46,478 bases of DNA from an uncultured bacterium. GTDB lineage: Bacteria; Planctomycetota; Phycisphaerae; Phycisphaerales; SM1A02. Shown here piece by piece: positions 1 to 7,158 of this stretch; the first letter of the stretch is position 1, and each line of letters starts with the position of its first letter. The notes below the pieces were generated by a model. That model was not told the DNA's origin. It ran no database searches and worked only from the letters and a program-made list of their open reading frames with translations. The translations under genes were made by a program, and so were the position numbers. The stretch covers positions 1 to 46,478 of the forward strand of contig CAIXJC010000022.1 of the NCBI GenBank assembly GCA_903919715.1, in the 5' to 3' direction.

Positions 1-674
1 GCAACGGATCCATCCTTGTTTTTCCCTTGACCCCGTAGGAGCCACGCAGTCAACGACCGTGCCTCTTCATCCGACAGCATCGTCGTAGGCATCTGACCAT
101 CGGGCCAGACCGTTGTTGGATTCTTTAAGAATGCAGCAAGTTCAGGAGCATTCCACTTGTTTGAGACCCACATCTCATCTGGTGCGATTGGATGGCAGGC
201 AACACAACCGATTGTTCGCCACAGTTTTTCGCCCGCTTGAATCTGCGATGGGCGAGTCGCTTCAAATGGCTGTGGCGACGGACCTCCACGCAGCGAAGAA
301 AGATACGCAGTGAGATCGCGAACGGATTGCTCTTGTTTATCTGCAGCGAGCTCGTGCAGAACGTTGGGCATTCGCATACCAGTTGCACCGATATGGGGCG
401 ATGATGACAAGTACTGCGCAATCCATGCAGACGAGAGCCGTGCGCCGATTCGATCAAGTCTCGGTGCGCTGAGCAAGCCTGTGCGATTCGTAATAGATGC
501 GTCCACAGCATGACACGCACTGCAATTCGACCGTGCGAAAAGAAGATCGCCTGCGCGCTGAGTCGCAGAAACGGTTGCGGCCGCAAGTGGTGCCGGCGCA
601 ATTGTTGTTTCTGGACCTTTTTCGCAGGCGATCAAAAAGCATGCTGATACGAGCAGAAATCTACGAATTCGCAT
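1..674 (-). CDS. Di-haem cytochrome c lipoprotein (partial, C-terminus off window)
   Basis: Reading the minus strand from an ATG at 674 gives 224 residues that stay open to the left edge. The N-terminus is MRIRRFLLVS followed by a lipobox LIAC with Cys17, so the product should be a lipid-anchored exported protein. Two haem-binding CxxCH motifs are visible, CSACH at about 51-55 and CVACH at about 157-161. Each is followed by a plausible methionine axial ligand, in RMPN (about 102) and QMPT (about 195). This is two tandem class I cytochrome c domains, as in planctomycete periplasmic electron-transfer proteins. It follows the SIMPL gene after 37 bases on the same strand. No good Shine-Dalgarno precedes the ATG. 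Electron carrier is secure; the partner and full length are unknown because the gene is cut. Confidence 0.85.
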   Translation of the reverse strand, partial: MRIRRFLLVSACFLIACEKGPETTIAPAPLAAATVSATQRAGDLLFARSNCSACHAVDASITNRTGLLSAPRLDRIGARLSSAWIAQYLSSSPHIGATGMRMPNVLHELAADKQEQSVRDLTAYLSSLRGGPSPQPFEATRPSQIQAGEKLWRTIGCVACHPIAPDEMWVSNKWNAPELAAFLKNPTTVWPDGQMPTTMLSDEEARSLTAWLLRGQGKNKDGSV

Positions 675-711
675 TCGCGAAGTGTAGAACGAATCGCTCG
701 TTTGAACGGAT

Positions 712-1485
712 TCATCTCTGGATTTGATAGACGAGACTCACGACGGCTTTCACTGACTTATTGATGGTCGATGTATCGCTGACACCATAATCACTGACAT
801 CAGTTGATCCAACCGGAACGATTTGAAAGACTCCTTGCGAAGCGCTGATCAATCCACCAACTTCACTCTTCGATCCGCGGGCGAGCAACGTAGCGCGTTC
901 GTAACCATTCTGCGTTGCTTTTTCCAAGAGTGTCATCTTGATCGACTCGAGAATGCTGACGTAGTACGACGGCGATCCTGAATCGATTTCGACACCCTCT
1001 TTGATTAAGTCAGTGGCCCGAAAGGCAAGATCGCGAACGGCTTCAACCCGTGGCGAGTGAACTGTTGTTCCTTGCGATAACACGTATGACTCAATGACAT
1101 TCGTGTTTTCGCCCTTCTCGGTCTTTCCGTACACGATGGACGTATCGACTTCGCACGCATTGATCTCTTCCGCCTTGAATTGTTGAGCAACGATCATCGC
1201 ACGCAATTTGGTCGATCCTGCTTCAAGGATCGCAAATGCGTCGGCAAGCGTCTTTGCACGCGCACGCACTGTTCCACGCCATGTCGCACGGTCCGACACG
1301 ACTTCGATTTCAGCGAGACCTTTCACTTGAATGGGCGCATCTTGTGATTTCATGCGCACAATCGCTTGACCGATCGACTGTGATGAAAGCACGACACCAA
1401 GCGCAAGCGTTGCGCCCAGGCAGAACATGCCAAATCCAAAATTTTTGACGAGCGGGGGAATTCGATTGACAAATGAGTCAGTCAT
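712..1485 (-). CDS. SIMPL-domain (DUF541) membrane-anchored or exported protein
   Basis: A 257-residue protein with one hydrophobic segment near the N-terminus (about 16-35), then a domain beginning VKGLAEIEVVSD, the usual opening of SIMPL/DUF541 (BP26/OMP28-type) domains. The family is periplasmic or surface-located and poorly understood, with links to oxidative stress and oligomeric channel-like rings. The frame is open further upstream to 1761, but that part overlaps the divergent membrane-protein gene and reads as non-protein-like. The ATG at 1485, directly before TDSFVNRIPP and the membrane segment, is therefore the best start. The divergent gene at 1592 shares the 106-base intergenic region with it. 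The cytochrome lipoprotein follows on the same strand. Confidence 0.82.
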   Translation of the reverse strand: MTDSFVNRIPPLVKNFGFGMFCLGATLALGVVLSSQSIGQAIVRMKSQDAPIQVKGLAEIEVVSDRATWRGTVRARAKTLADAFAILEAGSTKLRAMIVAQQFKAEEINACEVDTSIVYGKTEKGENTNVIESYVLSQGTTVHSPRVEAVRDLAFRATDLIKEGVEIDSGSPSYYVSILESIKMTLLEKATQNGYERATLLARGSKSEVGGLISASQGVFQIVPVGSTDVSDYGVSDTSTINKSVKAVVSLVYQIQR

Positions 1486-1591
1486 GAGAAGCGTCCTTGC
1501 AATAAACCAAATTCGGAATGCGTGCCGCGCGACATCCATGCCGCGTGAGGTGGTGAGCGTAGGTTTGTTGATGAGAATGTAAAGTGGAGAA

Positions 1592-2065
1592 ATGAAATTT
1601 TTCCGAATCTTGTTCGGTGTCGTGCTGGGATATGTTGCAGTCGCTTTGATCATCACCGTTGGCATGACGATCGGCGCATTCCTGTTGGGCGCTAACCGAG
1701 TCTTCGTCGGTGATTCGTGGCAACCTTCTCCCGCATGGAACATCTTTGCGATGATGCTCAATATTGCAGCTGCGTATTTCGGTGGCTTTACTGCAGCATG
1801 GTGGGGAGGCCGAAGTTCTTCTGGTTATGGACTTGCGGTGGCGCTCGTGGTCTTCGGCACACTTCAAGTTGTTGTCGATAACAATAGAACGATTGATTTG
1901 AACCCGCCGCCGAGACCGGCAACAATGGAGCTGACTGATTGGGCGATGACTGGGAAGTACGTGCGACCGCCGATGTGGCTATCGATCACTTCGATGTCGA
2001 TCGGCGTTGTTGGAGTGGTCGCAGGAACCAAACATCTCGTGCGCCGGAAGAGACGCTTGGTATAA
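1592..2065 (+). CDS. Small multi-pass membrane protein, unknown function
   Basis: 157 residues with about four hydrophobic segments: residues 4-30, 47-68, 78-92, and 130-148 before a basic tail (RRKRRL). The start ATG is preceded by AAAGTGGAG, a usable ribosome-binding site. No catalytic motif is visible and I do not recognise a named family. It is transcribed divergently from the SIMPL gene and converges on the protease gene ending at 2102, with only about 36 bases between the two stops. That gap holds no clear hairpin terminator. It could be an accessory or structural inner-membrane protein; function unknown. Confidence 0.7.
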   Translation: MKFFRILFGVVLGYVAVALIITVGMTIGAFLLGANRVFVGDSWQPSPAWNIFAMMLNIAAAYFGGFTAAWWGGRSSSGYGLAVALVVFGTLQVVVDNNRTIDLNPPPRPATMELTDWAMTGKYVRPPMWLSITSMSIGVVGVVAGTKHLVRRKRRLV

Positions 2066-2101
2066 TTTTAGATGTCGTGAGATGAAAGGGGGGCTGATGA
2101 C

Positions 2102-3097
2102 CTATCGCTCTTCAAGCAATTTGTTCGCTTGAAGAATGATCTTTGCCAACTCAGCTTCTACGTGTTTTTGATTGTCTGAGTCAGGCTTGGAGTCTCTCGC
2201 TTGATGGCGGTATTCATCGGCTTTTGCTCGTAGGCGAACTAGTTTTTTCGGATTGGACGTCATCTCAGAGTCCAGTCGCTTGATCTCAGCAGTTCGCCGA
2301 AGCGCGAGCGACTTGATCATGTCGTCGAGGGAATTTTCCTGTTTGGCGATTCCTGTTTTTTCCATCGTGCCAGCAGTTAGAGTGAGAACTTCCTTTGGTC
2401 CATCAATCCGTTCATCTGTGGGCGTGCGTTGTTGATCTGAAAAACCGCCATCCTTCGACCACCAAAGTTCCTTCGACATATCGCACATCGCAGCAGCGAT
2501 GGCGGGCGATCGCCCCGTCGCCTCTGCGGCGGCTTTATGGATGGCACTATGAAACGACTCGTACTTTGCTGCAAGTTCTGGATCATCTTTTGTCAAACTT
2601 TTCAACGATGAAGTACCAGTGCTTCCGCTGACAATCGTGACAGCGGCTCCAACACGTGCTGATGGCTTGATAAAAATTTCCTTGCATGCGAGCGTGATCA
2701 ATGCTGCGGCACTCCCAGCATCAGTGACCCAGGCGACGATGCGTGTGCCACGCGCTTCGCTATCGAGGATTGTTTGAATAATAAGTTCTTCTGTGGACAC
2801 GAGTCCTCCCGGACTCTTGATTTCAAGAATGACCGCCGCAGGATCCAGTTTTTCTGCCTTCTCGAGGGCCTTCTTGAAATCGGCGGCGCTAAACCATTGA
2901 TCGTCATCGAGTGTTGGTCCAACAACCCCATTGAGCGGTATGACCACCACGAGGTTTGACATGTTGGTTGAACTATGTGGCGTAGTTGTCTTGGGAGTTT
3001 TTCCAGCTGTACCACCACTTGGAATCGTTTGGGCAAATGACGCGAGCGAGAAAGCCGCACATAGCGCAACAATAAAAGTGAAGTGGCGGTTGGTCAT
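2102..3097 (-). CDS. Exported ClpP-class serine protease (NfeD/SDH-type protease domain)
   Basis: 331 residues. A signal peptide (about 1-23, ending SFAQ) is followed by a Thr/Pro-rich linker and a crotonase-fold protease domain. The domain shows the IKSPGG turn near residue 97 and the nucleophile segment DAGSAAALI with Ser129. A likely catalytic lysine is Lys188 in the [12 protein letters not shown] segment, matching the Ser-Lys dyad arrangement of NfeD N-terminal proteases. The transmembrane/OB NfeD C-terminal half is missing; a charged helical tail is there instead. NfeD-type proteases cleave membrane-associated partners such as stomatins. The start overlaps the TatD-hydrolase stop by ATGA (3094-3097), so it is probably translated as the last gene of the ebo-like unit. 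The protease class is well supported; the substrate is unknown. Confidence 0.8.
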   Translation of the reverse strand: MTNRHFTFIVALCAAFSLASFAQTIPSGGTAGKTPKTTTPHSSTNMSNLVVVIPLNGVVGPTLDDDQWFSAADFKKALEKAEKLDPAAVILEIKSPGGLVSTEELIIQTILDSEARGTRIVAWVTDAGSAAALITLACKEIFIKPSARVGAAVTIVSGSTGTSSLKSLTKDDPELAAKYESFHSAIHKAAAEATGRSPAIAAAMCDMSKELWWSKDGGFSDQQRTPTDERIDGPKEVLTLTAGTMEKTGIAKQENSLDDMIKSLALRRTAEIKRLDSEMTSNPKKLVRLRAKADEYRHQARDSKPDSDNQKHVEAELAKIILQANKLLEER

Positions 3098-3891
3098 TTC
3101 ACGCGGAATCGACCAGACTGCGAAAGAAATTTCTGCGGATTATCAAACGAGACCTTGCGAATGATCGAATCCAAGTGACCTCGTCGGCGCATTTCATCGC
3201 GGCACTTTGGCACTGCGAGTGGATCGCTGATTCCCCAATCAGCTGCCGAATTGATCCACATCCGTTCAGTTCCGTGCATTTCGAATATATCGGTCGCTCG
3301 TTGGGGCGTGCACTTCGTGTCTGGATAGAGCGTCATTCCCGCCCAGAATCCACGATCGAGAACTTGCCTCACCGTGTGTTCTTCAACGTGATCAATGAGT
3401 ACACGTCCTGGATCGACGCCATGATCTTTGATCGCATCCATAATCATTCGTGTGCCCTTCATCTTGTCTTCCAAGTGTGGAGTGTGCACCAAGATCAACA
3501 AGTCCCGACTTTTCGCCAGAGCGATGTGTTCTTCAAGAACGATCAACTCGTTTCGTGAATTCTTATTGAGGCCGATCTCGCCGATCCCAAGCACATTGGG
3601 CCGATCCAGAAAGTTCGGGATTTCTGCAAGCACTTCGCGAGCGAGACCGATGTCTTCACTCTCCTTTGGATTGATGCAGAGCCATGTGTGATGTTGAATC
3701 CCAAATTGAGCGGCGCGTTTCGGTTCGGTATCGGTGAGCTGCCGAAAATAATCCATAAATCCCTGCGCACACGATCTGTCGTATCCCGCCCAAAACGCAG
3801 GCTCTGTAATCGCAACACAACCCGCGAGCGCCATGCGCTGATAGTCATCGGTCGTACGCGAAACCATGTGAATATGAGGGTCGATGTACAT
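3094..3891 (-). CDS. TatD-family metal hydrolase, EboB-like
   Basis: 265 residues with the amidohydrolase/TatD signature: DPHIHM at the N-terminus (HxH metal ligands), GIGEIGLNK (metal-binding Glu), [14 protein letters not shown], and a late Asp in SAADWG. The segments [13 protein letters not shown] and DPLAVPK fit the subfamily annotated EboB rather than the DNase TatD. EboB belongs to the ebo cluster, linked to export or modification of a small-molecule precursor (scytonemin in cyanobacteria). It lies 13 bases after a 103-residue gene and is coupled by an ATGA overlap to the protease downstream. An EboD-like cyclase two genes upstream supports the ebo assignment. The enzymatic class is firm; the EboB identity is recognition from memory, supported by context. 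Confidence 0.8.
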   Translation of the reverse strand: MYIDPHIHMVSRTTDDYQRMALAGCVAITEPAFWAGYDRSCAQGFMDYFRQLTDTEPKRAAQFGIQHHTWLCINPKESEDIGLAREVLAEIPNFLDRPNVLGIGEIGLNKNSRNELIVLEEHIALAKSRDLLILVHTPHLEDKMKGTRMIMDAIKDHGVDPGRVLIDHVEEHTVRQVLDRGFWAGMTLYPDTKCTPQRATDIFEMHGTERMWINSAADWGISDPLAVPKCRDEMRRRGHLDSIIRKVSFDNPQKFLSQSGRFRVK

Positions 3892-3904
3892 GGTTCGCTC
3901 AACT

Positions 3905-4216
3905 TCAGGGAAGTGGCACAGCGCCGATCGCGCCCTTCATGCCAGCCTTTGCAACGGGATCGGTGGAGTGATCGCTCCACAATTCCAGCGCTCGTCGCGC
4001 ACGTTCTGGTTGGCCATCGCGCAGCAAATCCAGGGCAGCGCATAATGCACGAACGCGGACATCATTTGTCGTGGCGGAAGGCGCAACACCATCGACGATC
4101 GCAGCGCGATCAAAGCGATCCAGAAATGCAGCGATATCGAGCACCTTCGCGCGGTGCTCTAGAAAATACTGATCCACGACTTCGTTTGACCTGAGAGGAG
4201 TCGCCATGTCGTCCAT
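3905..4216 (-). CDS. Hypothetical 103-residue protein in ebo-like unit
   Basis: Starts at ATG 4216 ([13 protein letters not shown]), overlapping nothing but lying directly after the TAA of the cyclase gene (4218-4220). An ATG three codons later (4207) is an alternative. The frame is open upstream to 4291, but that part lies inside the cyclase gene. The sequence is soluble, alpha-helical looking and rich in Arg/Asp/Ala, with no signal peptide or membrane segment. It contains a [19 protein letters not shown] stretch and a helical repeat-like C-terminus. I do not recognise it as EboA, though it occupies an accessory position between EboD-like and EboB-like genes. Co-translation with its neighbours is likely; function unknown. 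Confidence 0.65.
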   Translation of the reverse strand: MDDMATPLRSNEVVDQYFLEHRAKVLDIAAFLDRFDRAAIVDGVAPSATTNDVRVRALCAALDLLRDGQPERARRALELWSDHSTDPVAKAGMKGAIGAVPLP

Positions 4217-4217
4217 G

Positions 4218-5351
4218 TTAGGGGGCAAGAGCGCTCGCCGATGCAGAAACAATCTCATGATCCATCTGGTGAACTTCGGTGGCATTTCCAATTGTTCGTA
4301 GCAGCGTGACGTTCATCCGGCCTCCAAGGTGCTCGCGAAATTCCTCAAGCCCGCGAAGAAGTTGGTCCGTGTTCGCCAGAAGGGGATGCCATGTTGGAAG
4401 GCGAAGTGCTCGAAGGCAGGCGATGATGCGAGTGCAATTGCTCTGGGAAAGTAGACCCGTTCTTACGGCATATTCGCAGTCGAGGGCGATACCGATCGAG
4501 ACCGCATCGCCATGAGAAATCTCGTAGTTACTCATCGATTCCAATTTGTGTGCGGACCAATGGCCAAAGTCGAGCGGCCGAGCTTCGTGGAGTTCGAATG
4601 CATCGCCTCCCTGTGTAATGTGATCGAGGTGCAATTGCGCACTCCGCTTAATAATCGGCATCGCCGTGCAAAGATCACGTGTGACAATTTTCGAAGCGTC
4701 GCGTTCGATGAGTTCAAAGAGGCTCGGATCTTTCAAGCATCCGATTTTGACCGCTTCGCTGAAGCCAGAGAAAAATTGCTGATCGGTCAGTGTCGTTAGA
4801 AATTGTTCATCTGCAATGACACCCCACGGAACAGCGAATGTCCCACAGAAGTTCTTCTTGCCGAACTTATTGATCCCATTCTTCACCCCCATTGCGGCAT
4901 CATCCATCGCAAGAGTTGTCGTTGGCATTCGAATGAGCCGCACGCCGCGGTGGGAAAGTGTTGCGCCGAGTCCGACAGCGTCGAGCATCGCGCCGCCGCC
5001 AATTGCCAGAATGAAACTCTTGCGATCGATTCCATATCGGTCGGCCGCCGCCATCACTTGCTCGCAAACATCGTTTGAGTTCTTCGCTTCTTCTCCGCCG
5101 CTGACGACTTCCACCATCTTGAGTTCAGGCACGAGCTCCCCGAGTTTTGCCCGTGCTCCGAGATAATTCGCAAGACGTTCGGTCAGATCGGGATGTGCAT
5201 GATGAACCCCGCCGTCGATAAACACAATCATCCGCCGCCATACGTCATCAGAACAAAGGCTTGCGAGCGTCGGATTATCTGGGTGCAACGCATCTTGAGT
5301 GAATCGCACTCGGTGGCGAAAATCAACTTGAAGTGAACGATCGAGTTCCAT
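4218..5351 (-). CDS. Sugar-phosphate cyclase, 3-dehydroquinate synthase family (EboD-like)
   Basis: 377 residues. The fold is that of dehydroquinate synthase: the NAD-binding glycine turn AIGGGAMLDAVG at about 116-127, the PTTTLAMDDAAMGVKNGIN segment where DHQ synthase has PTTLLAQVDSSVGGKTGIN, and metal ligands Glu199 (FSEAVKIG), His264 (FGHWSAHKLE) and His280 (SHGDAVSIG). The MDDAAMGVKN and NKFGKKNFCG variants set it apart from shikimate-pathway AroB and match the EboD subgroup. The product is therefore expected to be a cyclised sugar phosphate, not necessarily dehydroquinate. It heads the unit cyclase-unknown-TatD-protease. All three metal ligands and the nucleotide turn are intact, so it should be active. 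AroB is the alternative reading, less likely given the neighbours. Confidence 0.82.
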   Translation of the reverse strand: MELDRSLQVDFRHRVRFTQDALHPDNPTLASLCSDDVWRRMIVFIDGGVHHAHPDLTERLANYLGARAKLGELVPELKMVEVVSGGEEAKNSNDVCEQVMAAADRYGIDRKSFILAIGGGAMLDAVGLGATLSHRGVRLIRMPTTTLAMDDAAMGVKNGINKFGKKNFCGTFAVPWGVIADEQFLTTLTDQQFFSGFSEAVKIGCLKDPSLFELIERDASKIVTRDLCTAMPIIKRSAQLHLDHITQGGDAFELHEARPLDFGHWSAHKLESMSNYEISHGDAVSIGIALDCEYAVRTGLLSQSNCTRIIACLRALRLPTWHPLLANTDQLLRGLEEFREHLGGRMNVTLLRTIGNATEVHQMDHEIVSASASALAP

Positions 5352-5380
5352 GGCGTTGTTTCAAGGATAGGTTCGATTGC

Positions 5381-5416
5381 AAAAAGAAAACCATGGCGGA
5401 GGGCGTTCCGCCATGG
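5381..5416 (-). terminator. Rho-independent terminator for the HtrA gene
   Basis: A perfect 10-bp inverted repeat CCATGGCGGA / TCCGCCATGG (5391-5400 and 5407-5416) with a 6-base loop. On the minus strand it is followed by TTTTCTTTTT (complement of 5381-5390). It sits 65 bases past the HtrA stop and ends about 30 bases before the cyclase start, so it separates the HtrA transcript from the ebo-like unit. Confidence 0.75.
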
Positions 5417-5447
5417 CTTGGTACCCACGAATACGCTTCGTAGGAGT

Positions 5448-5466
5448 CCCCGCTTTTGAGGCGGGG
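5448..5466. repeat. Second GC-rich hairpin in the HtrA 3' region
   Basis: CCCCGC (5448-5453) and GCGGGG (5461-5466) form a 6-bp stem with a 7-base TTTTGAG loop. It stands between the HtrA stop (5481) and the longer terminator hairpin. No T-run follows on the minus strand, so it may be a processing or stability element, or part of a dispersed intergenic repeat together with the 5391-5416 palindrome. Confidence 0.5.
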
Positions 5467-5480
5467 CGAAAGTGATTTGT

Positions 5481-7049
5481 TTACGGAAGGCGCTTCACCA
5501 TCGTGAATCGCATAGTTCCTTCTCTCTCGAATAAAATTCGGATGATTGGCGAGTTCTTCAATCTCGCAAATGCGGCATGGCAGGTTTGAACATCGGTGAT
5601 GGTGATTCCGTTGACTTCGTGAATGACATCTCCAGGAACCATTCCGGCTGTTGAGGCTGGACCGCCTTCGATTGTCGAGACCACATAGACACCTTCGCCG
5701 TTTGCGCCGAGCGCAGTCGCAGAATCCGTGTCAAGCGTTCGAATTTCCAGTCCAAGTGATTCATCGATCCCGGATGGAACTGGATCTGGTGTTGATGCGG
5801 TCGCAGTTGCGGACGGCCGTTCACCGAGAGTTGCGTCGGTTGTGACTTGCTTCCCATCACGGATGAGAGCGAGGCTGATCGGTGTATTTGGCGCGTAGTT
5901 TGAGATTGTTCGCATGAACTCCGCAGGCGTCTGTGTGCTTTTCCCGTCGATTGCAACGATGATGTCGCCGACTTCCAATCCTGCTTGCGCTGCGGGAGTT
6001 CCAGAGACAACTCGTGAAACAAGGACTCCATCGCTCGTCGCTCTGCTGAAGCTTTTCGCAAGATCACGGTCCATCGCCTGCGTCGAAACTCCAAGCCAGC
6101 CGCGGCGCACTGTGTGACCTTGTGCGATTGACTCTGCAATGCGCTTAACGACGTGGCTCGGTATGGCAAAGCCAACTCCAACACTTCCACCTGATTGTGA
6201 GGCGATGCCGCTGTTGATTCCAACCACGTTTCCATCGAGATCGATGAGCGGTCCGCCAGAATTGCCTGGGTTGATCGCAGCATCGGTTTGAATGTATTCC
6301 TCGAATGTAGAGAGTCCAACTCCGGCGCGACCTTTCGCGCTGACGATTCCTGCAGTCACGGTGTGTTCGAATCCGAATGGGCAACCAATCGCGAGGACCC
6401 AGTCACCAGTTTCGATTGCGTTTGAGTCACCAAATGTTGCGGCGTGAAGCTCTTTCGCATCAACTCGAATCACAGCAAGATCCGTATCAGGATCTGCGCC
6501 GATTTTCGTTGCAGTCAATTCTCGTCCGTCGGACAATCGAACAATAATTTCGTCACCACCAGCCACGACATGGTTGTTCGTAATGATCAAGCCAGCTTCC
6601 GAATAGACGATGCCGGTTCCTTCACCCCGTCGTTCGCCTTGTGGACGCGTGTTTCGCGGAGTGCGTGGACTCTCTGGCGACGTGTTGGGATTGCTGCGAC
6701 CAAACTCGCTTGAGAATGGGGCTCGATCTATTGTTGTGATCGAGACAACACTCGGGCCAACGCGCTTCGCAACTTCGCGAAATGCACGCGAGAGACTGCG
6801 GGCATAATGGAGTTCATCGTTTGAGCTCGACGGATCTCGTTGTTTTTCTTCTTGTTTTCCTTGCGTGCTGTTGGCCTGGGCTTCTTTCGTGGTCGCAATG
6901 GATTCGCTCCCAGCGATACCCATGACGATTGTCAGCGCAGCAAACATGTTTCTGGCACGGAGAATTTCTTGCGGCTTTCGCTTGATTTGCAAGGATTCTT
7001 TGAAATCTGCCCTATTGAATTTGAGTCTTCGGTCGCCCATAGTTTCCAT
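5481..7049 (-). CDS. HtrA/DegP-type periplasmic serine protease with two PDZ domains
   Basis: 522 residues. A charged N-terminus is followed by one hydrophobic stretch at about 34-52, acting as an anchor or signal. A low-complexity Ser/Pro/Arg linker follows, then a trypsin-like domain with the triad His160 (TNNHVV), Asp190 (DTDLAV) and Ser264 (GNSGGPL). PDZ1 lies at about 320-410 and PDZ2 at about 425-520, separated by a Thr/Ala/Pro linker. This is the full DegP/DegQ architecture: envelope quality-control protease and chaperone. ATG 7049 has AAAGG directly against it; ATG 7040 (MGDRR) has GGATGG at better spacing and may be the true start. The gene follows the TonB receptor by 110 bases on the same strand, and a strong hairpin terminator lies after it. 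Confidence 0.9.
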   Translation of the reverse strand: METMGDRRLKFNRADFKESLQIKRKPQEILRARNMFAALTIVMGIAGSESIATTKEAQANSTQGKQEEKQRDPSSSNDELHYARSLSRAFREVAKRVGPSVVSITTIDRAPFSSEFGRSNPNTSPESPRTPRNTRPQGERRGEGTGIVYSEAGLIITNNHVVAGGDEIIVRLSDGRELTATKIGADPDTDLAVIRVDAKELHAATFGDSNAIETGDWVLAIGCPFGFEHTVTAGIVSAKGRAGVGLSTFEEYIQTDAAINPGNSGGPLIDLDGNVVGINSGIASQSGGSVGVGFAIPSHVVKRIAESIAQGHTVRRGWLGVSTQAMDRDLAKSFSRATSDGVLVSRVVSGTPAAQAGLEVGDIIVAIDGKSTQTPAEFMRTISNYAPNTPISLALIRDGKQVTTDATLGERPSATATASTPDPVPSGIDESLGLEIRTLDTDSATALGANGEGVYVVSTIEGGPASTAGMVPGDVIHEVNGITITDVQTCHAAFARLKNSPIIRILFEREGTMRFTMVKRLP

Positions 7050-7158
7050 CCTTTCGTGAGAATTTCCTACGACGAAGGGGAATATGAGTTCGGATGTTTT
7101 TTAACTTTTCGAAAGCCAATGGCCCAAGATCGCCCGCGGTTGATCTCGTACTTTCGGG

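Noticed and set aside
125..601. 158-residue minus-strand frame at the left edge
   Set aside because: Out-of-frame shadow of the cytochrome c lipoprotein; the neighbouring frame carries the lipobox and both CxxCH motifs.
1486..1761. N-terminal extension of the SIMPL protein
   Set aside because: The extra 92 residues overlap the divergent membrane-protein gene and do not look like protein; ATG 1485 precedes the membrane segment.
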